64,000 nt of DNA, from positions 1 through 64,000 of the forward strand of contig BBMT01000019.1 of NCBI GenBank assembly GCA_000755425.1. The letters run 5' to 3'. The stretch comes from Vibrio maritimus. GTDB taxonomy: Bacteria; Pseudomonadota; Gammaproteobacteria; Enterobacterales; Vibrionaceae. The notes beneath the pieces are model-generated. The model was not told where the DNA came from. It did no database searches and was given only the letters and a program-made list of their open reading frames with translations. Below are positions 27,271 through 35,829 of the stretch, piece by piece. Every line of letters begins with the position of its first letter. Position 1 is the stretch's first letter. The translations under genes and the position numbers were made by a program.

Positions 27271-28318
27271 TTTTATTAAGAATAATCGAGAGTCCACAGT
27301 TCTCATTGCTATCTTGCTGTTGTTTATCGCCATCAGCCTTGCCGATAGCAATTACTTCCATATTCAAACGCTCACTATGGTGTTCTCAAGTGCGCAAGTC
27401 CTGATATTGCTGGCGATAGGCGCTTCAATGGTGATGCTGACTCGTAATATTGATGTGTCGGTTGGCTCGACCATGGGTCTATCTGCCGTTGCGGTCGCGA
27501 CCGCATTGAATGCTGGGTTCCCTCTACCTATTGCCGCGGTTATGGCGCTTTGCGTAGGTGCAGCTTGCGGGTTTTTAAACGGCGTTTTGGTCGCCATCGG
27601 CAAGATCCCAGCCATCGTGGCTACTCTAGGTACCCTGGGTCTGTTCCGCGGATTAATGCTGCTTTGGACTGGCGGTAAATGGATTGAGGGGTTGCCTAAT
27701 TCCATTAAAGCGCTGTCTTCTTCAAGTTTCCTCGGCATCTCTTACTTTGGTTGGATCATTCTTTTGATCACCGCAGGGTTCGCCTATTTGCTATCCCGCA
27801 CTCAGTTTGGGCGTAATTTCTACGCTGTGGGTGACAACCTTCAAGGCGCTCGTCAACTTGGCGTGAATGTGGATGCGACTCGAATCATCGCGTTCACCTT
27901 AAACGGCACTATGGCAGCGATGGCTGGCATCGTTTTCACCTCACAAATTGGCTTCGTGCCCAATACCACAGGGAATGGACTTGAAATGAAAGCGATCGCT
28001 GCTTGCGTACTGGGTGGCGTCAGCTTACTGGGCGGCGTTGGAACAGTTGTCGGTGCGATTCTTGGTGCTTTCTTCCTCACTCAAATCGATAGCGTTTTAG
28101 TACTGATGAGATTGCCTGCTTGGTGGAATGACTTTATCGCAGGCTTGGTGCTTCTGTCTGTGTTGGTCTTCGATGGCAGATTGCGTGTCTCTATTGAGAA
28201 AGCGATTAAGGCGCAGCGCTACGCCAGATTTAAAGTTGAGCCCGAGCCAAGTAAGAACGGCAAGTCCAACAAGTCTATCTCTGTTGTTAACGAGAGCAAA
28301 AGGGAGCAAACATTATGA
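27263..28318 (+). CDS. lsrC: AI-2 ABC importer permease LsrC
   Basis: An inner membrane permease subunit of the Lsr importer, 351 residues with eight to ten hydrophobic segments, of the ribose/branched-chain permease type. Conserved stretches include MVMLTRNIDVSVGSTMGLSA and ACVLGGVSLLGGVGTVVG. It starts at ATG 27263 inside the lsrA stop region, preceded by AGGAGG, and overlaps lsrD by four bases (ATGA). The C-terminal tail is longer and more charged than the membrane core. Confidence 0.93.
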   Translation: MLNFIKNNRESTVLIAILLLFIAISLADSNYFHIQTLTMVFSSAQVLILLAIGASMVMLTRNIDVSVGSTMGLSAVAVATALNAGFPLPIAAVMALCVGAACGFLNGVLVAIGKIPAIVATLGTLGLFRGLMLLWTGGKWIEGLPNSIKALSSSSFLGISYFGWIILLITAGFAYLLSRTQFGRNFYAVGDNLQGARQLGVNVDATRIIAFTLNGTMAAMAGIVFTSQIGFVPNTTGNGLEMKAIAACVLGGVSLLGGVGTVVGAILGAFFLTQIDSVLVLMRLPAWWNDFIAGLVLLSVLVFDGRLRVSIEKAIKAQRYARFKVEPEPSKNGKSNKSISVVNESKREQTL

Positions 28319-29331
28319 AAATGGGTCGACTCGCTAGTTGGGAAGGTGCGCTTGCGGCACTTATCGTGATGGAAATACTGGTGTTTGGCGCGATCAACCC
28401 AAGCATGTTGAGCATGAATGTTCTGCTCTACAGTACCAGTGACTTTATTTACATCGGCATCGTCGCATTGCCATTGACCTTAGTGATTGTTAGTGGCGGT
28501 ATGGATATATCACTAGGTTCAACCATTGGCCTAAGTGCGATCGCCATGGGTGTGCTGTTTAAGCTTGGTCTACCCATTGAGCTTTGTATGGTTCTGACAT
28601 TGGCTATCGGCGCGCTATGTGGACTGATCAATGCGCTATTGATTTTGTACACCGGTGTGAATCCCTTGGTGATTACCTTAGGCACCATGTACCTCTACGG
28701 CGGTAGTGCACTGTTGCTATCCGGCATGTCGGGTGCGACAGGTTACGAGGGTATTGGTGGCTTCCCTAGCTCATTTACTGATATCGCCAATGGCATGGTG
28801 TTAGGACTGCCGTTCCCATTGTTCCTATTTATCGTGGCCATCGTGCTACTGGCTATGGTGCTACATAAGTCAAAAATTGGTCGCAACCTGTTCCTTATCG
28901 GCCAAAACGCACGAGTTGCGAAGTACAGCGGCATACCAGTGGCTTCAACTCTTTGTTTTGCCTACAGCATGGTGGGCGTGTGCGCGGCCATTTCTGGCAT
29001 CTTGCTGGTGTCTTACTTTGGTTCGGCACGTTCAGATTTAGGTATTTCATTCTTGATGCCTGCCATCACGGCTGTGGTACTTGGCGGTGCCAATATCTAC
29101 GGTGGTGCGGGCTCAATTCTTGGCACGGCGTTAGCCGCTCTGTTGGTCGGTTACATGCAGCAAGGTCTGCAAATGGTCGGCGTGCCAAATCAAATCTCAA
29201 GTGCGCTTTCTGGTGGGCTATTGATTGTTGTGGTTGTTGTACGTTCGATAGTGAGCCATCGAGATGTTCTTAAAGATAAGTGGAATAGGATGGTTTCATC
29301 CTATCCCGCGAATAAAGCAGCAAACCAATAA
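28315..29331 (+). CDS. lsrD: AI-2 ABC importer permease LsrD
   Basis: The second permease subunit of the AI-2 importer, 338 residues and mostly hydrophobic. Family stretches are IVSGGMDISLGSTIGLSAIA, NPLVITLGTMYLYGG and AVVLGGANIYGGAGSILGT. It pairs with LsrC in the membrane and is translationally coupled to it through an ATGA overlap. lsrB follows 39 bases downstream. Confidence 0.93.
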   Translation: MKMGRLASWEGALAALIVMEILVFGAINPSMLSMNVLLYSTSDFIYIGIVALPLTLVIVSGGMDISLGSTIGLSAIAMGVLFKLGLPIELCMVLTLAIGALCGLINALLILYTGVNPLVITLGTMYLYGGSALLLSGMSGATGYEGIGGFPSSFTDIANGMVLGLPFPLFLFIVAIVLLAMVLHKSKIGRNLFLIGQNARVAKYSGIPVASTLCFAYSMVGVCAAISGILLVSYFGSARSDLGISFLMPAITAVVLGGANIYGGAGSILGTALAALLVGYMQQGLQMVGVPNQISSALSGGLLIVVVVVRSIVSHRDVLKDKWNRMVSSYPANKAANQ

Positions 29332-29370
29332 CAATCCCCTACATTGAAACGGAAATCCCTCGGAGGATGT

Positions 29371-30387
29371 ATGAATAAGTCAATGAAAACATTAGCGTTA
29401 GCAATTTCTATGGGTATCGCAATGACGTCGGTAGCACAGGCTGCTGAAAAGATTGCCTTTATTCCTAAACTGACAGGCGTTGGTTTCTTTACCAGCGGCG
29501 GCCAAGGCGCTGTGGATGCGGGTAAGGAACTGGGTGTTGATGTGACCTATGACGGTCCAACAGAGCCTAGTGTTCCGAACCAAGTTCAGCTTATCAATAA
29601 CTTTGTAAACCGTGGCTATGACGCCATCGTAGTCTCTGCGGTATCGCCAGATGGTCTTTGTCCTTCGCTCAAGCGTGCGATGCAGCGTGGTGTGAAAGTA
29701 TTGACTTGGGACTCGGATACCAAACCAGAATGTCGCAGTATCTACATCAGCCAGGGTACACCTGATCAGTTGGGCAGCATGCTGGTGGATATGGCAGCAG
29801 ATCAGATCCCTGAGAAAAAAGCGCAAGTGGCATTCTTTTACTCGAGTCCGACTGTAACAGACCAAAACCAGTGGGTTGCTGCAGCGAAAGACAAAATCGC
29901 TAAGGAATATCCAGGTTGGGAAGTGGTGACGACACAGTTTGGCTATAACGACGCGACTAAGTCCTTGCAAACCGCAGAGAACATTCTTAAAGCCTATCCT
30001 GAGCTAGACGCAATCATAGCGCCAGATGCCAACGCGCTTCCTGCGGCTGCGCAAGCGGCTGAAAACCTAAAAGTTGAGGATGTTGCAATTGTCGGCTTTA
30101 GCACCCCGAACGTAATGCGCCCTTATGTGAAGCGTGGCACGGTTGAACAATTTGGTCTTTGGGACGTAGTCAATCAAGGCAAGATCTCTGTTCACGTAGC
30201 TAATCACCTATTGAAGAGTGGCGACATGAACGTTGGCGATACCTTAGACATTCCAAACGTAGGACCAGTAAAAGTATCGCAAAACGCGGTTCAAAAATAT
30301 GACTATGAAGCGGATGGCAACGGCATTGTGGTTATGCCGGAGCGTACCGTGTTCACCAAAGACAACATCGATAATTTTGATTTCTGA
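29371..30387 (+). CDS. lsrB: AI-2 periplasmic binding protein LsrB
   Basis: The periplasmic receptor that delivers AI-2 to LsrACD, 338 residues. The signal peptide (1-24) ends VAQA. All six residues that contact R-THMF in Salmonella LsrB (K35, D116, D166, Q167, P220, A222) are present with a uniform offset of two: K33 in FIPKLTG, D114 in TWDSD, D164-Q165 in TVTDQNQW, P218 and A220 in IIAPDANALP. A functional AI-2 receptor is therefore very likely. I start at ATG 29371 after CGGAGG; nine extra upstream codons are rejected. A 9-bp hairpin follows the gene and may stabilise the upstream message. Confidence 0.95.
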   Translation: MNKSMKTLALAISMGIAMTSVAQAAEKIAFIPKLTGVGFFTSGGQGAVDAGKELGVDVTYDGPTEPSVPNQVQLINNFVNRGYDAIVVSAVSPDGLCPSLKRAMQRGVKVLTWDSDTKPECRSIYISQGTPDQLGSMLVDMAADQIPEKKAQVAFFYSSPTVTDQNQWVAAAKDKIAKEYPGWEVVTTQFGYNDATKSLQTAENILKAYPELDAIIAPDANALPAAAQAAENLKVEDVAIVGFSTPNVMRPYVKRGTVEQFGLWDVVNQGKISVHVANHLLKSGDMNVGDTLDIPNVGPVKVSQNAVQKYDYEADGNGIVVMPERTVFTKDNIDNFDF

Positions 30388-30397
30388 TATGAGTAAC

Positions 30398-30421
30398 AGA
30401 GCCAGCTCTGTTGCTGGCTCT
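30398..30421 (+). other. mRNA hairpin between lsrB and lsrF
   Basis: AGAGCCAGC (30398-30406) pairs perfectly with GCTGGCTCT (30413-30421). No U tract follows, so it is more likely a transcript-stabilising stem than a terminator, which would favour high LsrB relative to the downstream enzymes. Confidence 0.65.
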
Positions 30422-30447
30422 CACCTCTAAAACTTGGAGTAAGAGAA

Positions 30448-31326
30448 ATGGCTGATTTAGACGATATCAAAGATGGTAAAGATTTTGGGTTAGACAAACC
30501 TCAGGTAAACCCAACGTTCGACATTAAAGGATGTGGTGCGCTGGATTGGGGGATGCAGTCGCGTTTGTCTCAGGTGTTCAATCCTAAGACAGGCAAAACG
30601 GTGATGCTGGCGTTTGACCATGGTTACTTCCAAGGGGCGACAACAGGGCTTGAGCGCATTGACCTCAATATCAAACCTCTGTTTGAGCATACAGATGTGT
30701 TGATGGCCACCCGTGGTGCGGTGCGCTCTATGGTGCCGGCGAACACCAATAAGCCAGTGGTGTTGCGCTGCTCGGGTGCTAACTCGATTCTCACTGAGCT
30801 TGAAAATGAAGCCATCGCGGTTGGGATTGAAGACGCGATTCGTCTGAATGTGTCTGCGATGGCGGCGCAGGTCTATATTGGTTCTAAATTTGAGCATCAG
30901 TCAATCAATAACATCATCAAGTTAATTGACGATGGTACTCGCTATGGCATTCCAACGATGGCCGTAACAGGTGTCGGTAAAGAGATGGCCAGAGACCAAC
31001 GCTATTTCACTCTTGCAACACGTATTGCTGCTGAAATCGGCTCGCACTTTGTGAAGACCTACTTTGTTGAAAAAGGCTTTGAGAAAGTGGCAGCGGGCTG
31101 CCCAGTACCTATCGTGATTGCCGGTGGTAAGAAACTTCCAGAGCTAGAAGCGTTGGATATGTGTTATCGCGCGATTGACCAAGGCGCTGCGGGTGTGGAC
31201 ATGGGACGCAATATTTTCCAATCTGACGATCCAGTTGCCATGATTAAGGCCGTGCGTGAAGTGGTTCATAACAATATGTCGGCTCAGCATGCCCATGAGT
31301 TGTTCTTGTCATTAAAAAACAGCTAG
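30448..31326 (+). CDS. lsrF: phospho-AI-2 thiolase LsrF
   Basis: A cytoplasmic class I aldolase-fold enzyme that transfers the acetyl group of 3-hydroxy-2,4-pentadione 5-phosphate to CoA, the last step in AI-2 breakdown. It has 292 residues, against 291 in E. coli. MLAFDHGYFQGATTGLE marks the N-terminal strand of the barrel. Lys203 in VKTYF coincides with the catalytic lysine known for E. coli LsrF. ATG 30448 follows GGAG. It lies in the lsr operon nine bases before lsrG. Confidence 0.94.
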   Translation: MADLDDIKDGKDFGLDKPQVNPTFDIKGCGALDWGMQSRLSQVFNPKTGKTVMLAFDHGYFQGATTGLERIDLNIKPLFEHTDVLMATRGAVRSMVPANTNKPVVLRCSGANSILTELENEAIAVGIEDAIRLNVSAMAAQVYIGSKFEHQSINNIIKLIDDGTRYGIPTMAVTGVGKEMARDQRYFTLATRIAAEIGSHFVKTYFVEKGFEKVAAGCPVPIVIAGGKKLPELEALDMCYRAIDQGAAGVDMGRNIFQSDDPVAMIKAVREVVHNNMSAQHAHELFLSLKNS

Positions 31327-31335
31327 GAGTTCACT

Positions 31336-31632
31336 ATGCACGTCACATTGGTTGAAATTAATGTAAAGCCGGATATGGTTGAGCGCTTCAAAGAGGTTTT
31401 CTTGCCTAACCACCTAGGCTCTATCGCGGAAGAGGGCAACCTCAGATTTGATGTCCTTCAAGATGAAGAAGAGCCCACTCGTTTTGTGATTTATGAAGCG
31501 TATCGAGATGAGGCGGCGATGCTTGCTCACAAGCAAACACCTCATTATTTACAGTGTGTTGAAGATCTTAAGCCTATCATGACAGGGGCAAGAACTAAGC
31601 GTCTCTATCATGGCCTGATGCTTGATAGCTAG
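31336..31632 (+). CDS. lsrG: phospho-AI-2 isomerase LsrG
   Basis: A small cytoplasmic ferredoxin-fold (antibiotic biosynthesis monooxygenase-like) enzyme that isomerises phospho-DPD to the LsrF substrate. It has 98 residues, close to the 96 of E. coli. Landmarks are VTLVEINVKPDMVERFKEVF, RFDVLQDEEEPTRFV, YEAYRDEAAMLAHKQTPHY and the C-terminal YHGLM. It is the eighth gene in the direction of the operon and lies close to its neighbours. Confidence 0.93.
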   Translation: MHVTLVEINVKPDMVERFKEVFLPNHLGSIAEEGNLRFDVLQDEEEPTRFVIYEAYRDEAAMLAHKQTPHYLQCVEDLKPIMTGARTKRLYHGLMLDS

Positions 31633-31640
31633 AGGTGAAC

Positions 31641-32348
31641 ATGAGTGATAGAAACTGGGTGCTTCCTAAAAGCAAACGCTGTTTAAGTGTTGGTGTGACA
31701 GCGGCGGATTGGCGAGATCTCACGGCTTCGCTATCCCCGTTGGGGCCAGATACAGAATGGCTACATCTTGATGTTATGGATGGACAGTTCGTGCCTAAGT
31801 TGACGCTGGGACCATGGTCAGTATCCGCTTTACCTGAAGGCTTTATCATTGATGCCCATGTGATGACGCAGTCACCCATTCAACATGCTGAAGAGTTGGT
31901 CAAGCAGGGTGCTCATGTGGTGACATTGCAATATGAAGGGTTGCGCAATGCAGCTGAGGCATTGATCGCTCTAGAGCCAGCCAAAGTGAGTTATCAAGGA
32001 GAGCAGTTCCCACTTATTCGTGGGATCAGTCTATGTCCTGATACTTGCTTGGGAGTGCTTAGTGATCTGTTGCCTCATGTGGAGATGATTCAACTGCTCA
32101 CGTTAGACCCTCGCAGTGGCGTGAAGCTAGAGAATGACGCATTTATTGAAAGGTTACATGAGTTGAATGCGTTATTAGAAGAGACGGGCTTTGATCCATT
32201 AGTGAGTATTGATGGTTCAATGTCGCTCGAACTGGCAAGAGCGTCGGTAGCTGAAGGTGTGCAAGTGGTTGTGTCTGGCAGTGCGTTGTTTAGCGGTAAC
32301 TCGCTGAACGATAACTTGCTGTTATGGCGCAATTATATGTATTGCTAA
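31641..32348 (+). CDS. lsrE: ribulose-phosphate 3-epimerase-like protein LsrE
   Basis: A 235-residue TIM-barrel protein of the ribulose-5-phosphate 3-epimerase family. HLDVMDGQFVPKLTLG is the metal and substrate motif of the family, VTLQYEG stands for the usual VHxE block, and SIDGSMSLELA with VVSGSALFSG forms the phosphate-binding end. Salmonella lsr operons end with such a gene, lsrE, of unconfirmed role, whereas E. coli K-12 lacks it. I start at ATG 31641 with AGAGG upstream, nine bases after the lsrG stop. A terminator follows. Confidence 0.85.
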   Translation: MSDRNWVLPKSKRCLSVGVTAADWRDLTASLSPLGPDTEWLHLDVMDGQFVPKLTLGPWSVSALPEGFIIDAHVMTQSPIQHAEELVKQGAHVVTLQYEGLRNAAEALIALEPAKVSYQGEQFPLIRGISLCPDTCLGVLSDLLPHVEMIQLLTLDPRSGVKLENDAFIERLHELNALLEETGFDPLVSIDGSMSLELARASVAEGVQVVVSGSALFSGNSLNDNLLLWRNYMYC

Positions 32349-32393
32349 CTGACTGATAGTTAATCCTATTCTAGGATTGAGTGTCATTAATAA

Positions 32394-32436
32394 CGAAAAA
32401 CATCAAAAAAGCGTCGTCTTTTTTGGTGTTTTTTCG
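32394..32436 (+). terminator. intrinsic terminator of the lsrACDBFGE operon
   Basis: CGAAAAACA plus CAAAAAAG pairs with CTTTTTTG plus TGTTTTTTCG around CGTCGT, with small bulges. A smaller hairpin, AATCCTA/TAGGATT, precedes it at 32362-32378. Confidence 0.75.
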
Positions 32437-32463
32437 TCTTATTGATAGTTATCGATTAAGAAG

Positions 32464-32799
32464 ATGAGAAACATGTTCACATTCAAACCTTCCATAATGT
32501 CTATCGACGGTCAAACTACTGTTATTCAAGCGAATGAGACCAATTTGGTTGAATTGGCGAGTCGTGTCGGGATCCGCATTCCCGCCCCTTGTTTGAAGAA
32601 CAAGCGCAAGCATGGCTGCTGCAAGGCGTGCTTAGTTGAAGTCGATGGCGCTCAGACGTATGCATGTAGTTCTAAACCGAAGCCTAACTCAGAGGTTATT
32701 GTCGAGAGGGAAGATCTTAAACAGATTCGAAAAGACTCAATCAGGGATTTTAAACACAATGTGAGGTTGGGAACCACCCAGGCTTGTCAGTGTTCATAG
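32464..32799 (+). CDS. small [2Fe-2S] ferredoxin-like protein
   Basis: A 111-residue soluble protein with a plant-type [2Fe-2S] fold. The ligand pattern is PCLKNKRKHGCCKACLVEV followed by YACSSK, close to the C-x-x-x-x-C-x-x-C...C arrangement but with an expanded first spacing and two adjacent Cys. A further Cys pair ends the protein (QACQCS). No reductase or partner oxidase is fused. Starts at ATG 32464 or ATG 32473 are both possible. It sits just after the lsr operon terminator and is convergent with a GntR regulator. Any link to AI-2 metabolism is inference. Confidence 0.75.
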   Translation: MRNMFTFKPSIMSIDGQTTVIQANETNLVELASRVGIRIPAPCLKNKRKHGCCKACLVEVDGAQTYACSSKPKPNSEVIVEREDLKQIRKDSIRDFKHNVRLGTTQACQCS

Positions 32800-32891
32800 T
32801 CTTGCCACTGGACAGCAATCACATTGCATAGCACTCGCCGCTGAGTAGTGGCGAGTGATTGAAAGGAAGACGTATAACAGGCTTTAAGTCA

Positions 32892-33605
32892 TTAAACTTT
32901 AAAGAAGTTCGTGGCGAACTTGTAGCTCTCCCAGCGATGTTTCACATTCGAATACTCAAAAATCTCGCCGTCATCTAAGTACACAACCTGCTCAACGTTG
33001 ACAAGAGGCTCCCCCTCAGAAATACCAAACTCTTTAGCGTAAAATTGACTCGCTTTGACCACGGTAATTTCCATCGTTGAACTGTGTATCTTTAGGCCAA
33101 GTTTATTGGTGATGAAGCTGTAGATGGAGTCCTCCGCGTGTTCACGTTTTAGACCTAAAATGATACTGATCGGCATATAGGTTTCTTCTAGCGAAGAGGC
33201 GATGCCGTCGATGATACGCAGTCGGGTGGTGTTATAGAGCATGTCTTCAACATCGCAGTTAAGACGCTTGGCAACGTGCTCATCGGCCGGTACTACCTGA
33301 AATTCAAGCACTTTAGTCTCTACGGACTGACCGTTAGCGAGGACATTGGCTTTGGTGCCATGTAAGTGAGCGTAGCTAGCATTCCCCAGAGGCCTTTTAA
33401 CAAACGACCCTGAGCCTCGTTTTCGAACCACCAAACCTTCTGTAACCAATATATCCAGCGCTTTTTTGATTGTCAGTTCACTACAGCCGAACTCTTCGGC
33501 CAGTTCACTACCTCCAGGCAGTTTTTGCGTTGTGGAGTATTGCCCACTCAAAATGCGCTGCTTGATCGATTGGTAGATATCGGAGTATTTCGCTTTGGTG
33601 GTCAT
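32892..33605 (-). CDS. GntR-family (HutC/UTRA type) transcriptional regulator
   Basis: A 237-residue regulator. The N-terminal winged helix is YSDIYQSIKQRILSGQY, then LAEEFGCSELTIKKALDIL and VVRKRGSGSFV. The C-terminal UTRA ligand domain contains YMPISII and the closing FEYSNVKHRWESYKF, as in HutC-type members that sense small metabolites. Its target is unknown. It is transcribed divergently from the siderophore genes and convergently with the ferredoxin gene at the lsr end, so the lsr-side genes are plausible targets. No clear operator was seen. Confidence 0.88.
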   Translation of the reverse strand: MTTKAKYSDIYQSIKQRILSGQYSTTQKLPGGSELAEEFGCSELTIKKALDILVTEGLVVRKRGSGSFVKRPLGNASYAHLHGTKANVLANGQSVETKVLEFQVVPADEHVAKRLNCDVEDMLYNTTRLRIIDGIASSLEETYMPISIILGLKREHAEDSIYSFITNKLGLKIHSSTMEITVVKASQFYAKEFGISEGEPLVNVEQVVYLDDGEIFEYSNVKHRWESYKFATNFFKV

Positions 33606-33793
33606 AGTGTCGCGCTGTCTATAAGTCGATGATTTGCGACATAGTATGACAAAACGAGCAGGAGTAAAAACAATAGCGGCGATTTAGCGGTGATTTGGAG
33701 ATATCGGTGTAAGACTTCTAGGAAGAGGCGAGCTACACGTGCTTTTCTACTAGCGGATTATTGAGCTAGGACAATAAAATCACTATTGATTAT

Positions 33794-33812
33794 GAAAATG
33801 ATATTGATTCCT
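33794..33812 (+). promoter_or_regulatory. Fur box upstream of the siderophore operon
   Basis: GAAAATGATATTGATTCCT matches the 19-bp Fur consensus GATAATGATAATCATTATC at 13 positions. It lies 63 bases before the vctP start, the usual position for iron-repressed promoters. Confidence 0.7.
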
Positions 33813-33874
33813 ATTTTGCGGTAAGTGATAATGGGCGAGTTAACTATAACCATAAAGTATATAAGGAAATCGGA

Positions 33875-34794
33875 ATGAGTCAGTCCTTTGGTTTCGTCAA
33901 GCGTTTGGCGCTAACCCTTACCGCAAGTCTAGCTTTGGCCGCTCAAGCAAGTGCCGTTACTATTCAGCATTTTAAAGGCACCAGTGAGTTTGATGGCACA
34001 CCAAAGCGTGTCGTTGTGCTGGGTAATGGTAGTCTAGACGTGTTAGATCGTATTGGTGTGAAACCTGTAGGCGCGCCTCACTCGCTACTTCCAGAATATC
34101 TAGCCGACTATAAACAAACGACAGGCAACACAGGTTCTGTCGGTGAGCCGGATTTTGAAGCCATCTTTACCTTAAAGCCTGACGTAATCATCGCAGAGAA
34201 TCGCATGCTTCGCGTCTACGATGATCTTAACCAGATTGCACCTACCGTCATGTTCTACGTTGATAACGGTCAGTACTGGAAAGACACGCAAGCAAACTGG
34301 CGTATGCTGGGCAAACTGTTTGACAAGCAAGAGAAGTGGAAACACTTATTGCAGAAACTCAGCAACAACTTGACAACGCATCATCTAAAGTCGCTAAGCA
34401 AAACCTAAATGCACTAATGCTAATGAACAATGGCAGTAACGTAGCGATGTTTAACAAAGGTAGCCGTTTCTCAATTGTGTTTGATGATTTCGGTTTTGCT
34501 GAGTCTAGCAGCAAAAATGTAGCACCTATTGAAGGTGCACACGGAAACCTAATCTCGTTTGAATATGTTGCCGATGCTCAGCCAGAAGTTATCTTCATTC
34601 TTGACCGTGAACAAGCGATTGGCCGCAGTGTTGGTAAAGCGAAAGAGCTGTTCAACAACCCGCTAGTAGATTCAACGCCAGCGGCGAAAAACAATAAGAT
34701 TGTTTATATCGATCCAAACGCCTGGTATATCTCGGGTGGCGGTGTAACCGCAACGCAAACCATGATCAGTGATATCGACAAAGCATTGAACTAA
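33875..34794 (+). CDS. vctP: siderophore ABC transporter binding protein, VctP/FatB-like (frame broken once)
   Basis: A periplasmic ferric-siderophore binding protein (class III/helical backbone), about 306 residues when repaired. The signal peptide ends AQASA. The first lobe has PKRVVVLGNGSLDVLDRIGV and FEAIFTLKPDVIIAENRM. The second lobe has VFDDFGFAESSS, PEVIFILDREQAIG and the C-terminal NAWYISGGGV. It resembles V. cholerae VctP and V. anguillarum FatB, which serve catechol-type siderophores. The frame breaks near 34337: one more G in AAGTGG gives KQEKVETLIAETQQQL. AAGGAA lies before ATG 33875. It has an upstream Fur box and a terminator before the permease gene. Confidence 0.85.
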
Positions 34795-34810
34795 TTTGTT
34801 CTCCATTAAA

Positions 34811-34838
34811 AGTCTCTGCTGATTAGCAGAGACTTTTC
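34811..34838 (+). terminator. terminator between the binding protein and permease genes
   Basis: AGTCTCTGCT (34811-34820) pairs perfectly with AGCAGAGACT (34825-34834), followed by TTTCTC. Partial termination would give more binding protein than permease. Confidence 0.78.
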
Positions 34839-34869
34839 TCGTTAAGTATCTTTTTAGCCCATCGTTGTA

Positions 34870-35829
34870 ATGACCATTCATAAAACCATTTTGGCGACTG
34901 CTCTGCTTATTGTATTGGCCGTCTGCTCTCTAGTTCTTGGCGCTGCTTCCGTATCACTGGCCGACTTGTTTCGTGGTGATGAGCATGCCTATTCCATCTA
35001 TGTCGTCAGCCGCGTTCCTAGATTGCTTGCCATCATTCTTGCCGGTGCCGGTTTAAGTGTCGCGGGTCTCATCATGCAGCAAATCGTGCAGAACCGTTTC
35101 GCGTCACCATCGACGACGGGCACGATTGATTGCGCGCTGCTTGGCTACGTTGTTGGGCTAATTTTCCTTGGCGGTGCTAGCCAATGGGTACACTTGGGTG
35201 CCATTTTCTTTTTTCGCCGTTGCAGGTACGTTGATATTCGTACGCTTCTTGCAAAGGCTGCAATTTAAGAACGCAGTTCTCGTGCCGCTTATCGGTATCA
35301 TGTATGGCAACGTGATCTCTGCGCTCACTACCTTCATTGCCTATAAGTACGACTTGGTGCAAACCATGTCTTCGTGGACAGTGGCTAATTTTGCCAGCGT
35401 GCTGCAAGGCAACTACGAGATCTTATATCTAGCCGTACCTGCGTGTCTTTTGGCCTATTTCTATGCTCGACAGTTCAGTGCCGCGAGTGTGGGTGAAGCT
35501 TTGCTAAGAACATCGGCCTCGACTATCAGAAGATTGTCTTTATTGGCGTCATCTTGGTTGCAGTTAGCTCCTCTACGGTCGTGATGATCGTTGGCGTTAT
35601 CCCATTCCTTGGTCTTATCGTGCCGAATATCGTGTCGCTATTTATGGGCGATAACATGAAGCGGATCTTGCCTTGGACAGCATACTGGGGCGTCATACTC
35701 GTCCTCGCTTGTGACATTCTAGGTCGCTTGATTATTTTCCCTTATGAAATGCCTATCTCGATGATCATCAGTATTTTCGGTGGCGCAGTGTTTATTTATC
35801 TGGTGTTGAGAGAGAAGCGCAATGCGTGA
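34870..35829 (+). CDS. vctD: siderophore ABC permease, FecCD type, VctD-like (frame broken twice)
   Basis: A FecCD-family inner membrane permease, 319 residues when repaired, with eight to ten helices. Landmarks are YVVSRVPRLLAIILAGAGLS, GLIMQQIVQNRFASP and VVMIVGVIPFLGLIVPNIV. The frame breaks twice. At TTTTTT near 35210-35215 one T must be removed (FFFAVAGTLIF). At TTT near 35502 one T must be added (GEAFAKNIGLDYQKIVFIGV). The two shifts cancel. It overlaps vctG by eight bases. The ribosome binding site is weak, and the terminator before it suggests lower expression than the binding protein. Confidence 0.85.

Noticed and set aside
30490..30897. Antisense frame of 135 residues within lsrF
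   Set aside because: A His/Arg-rich shadow of the sense gene with no start signals.
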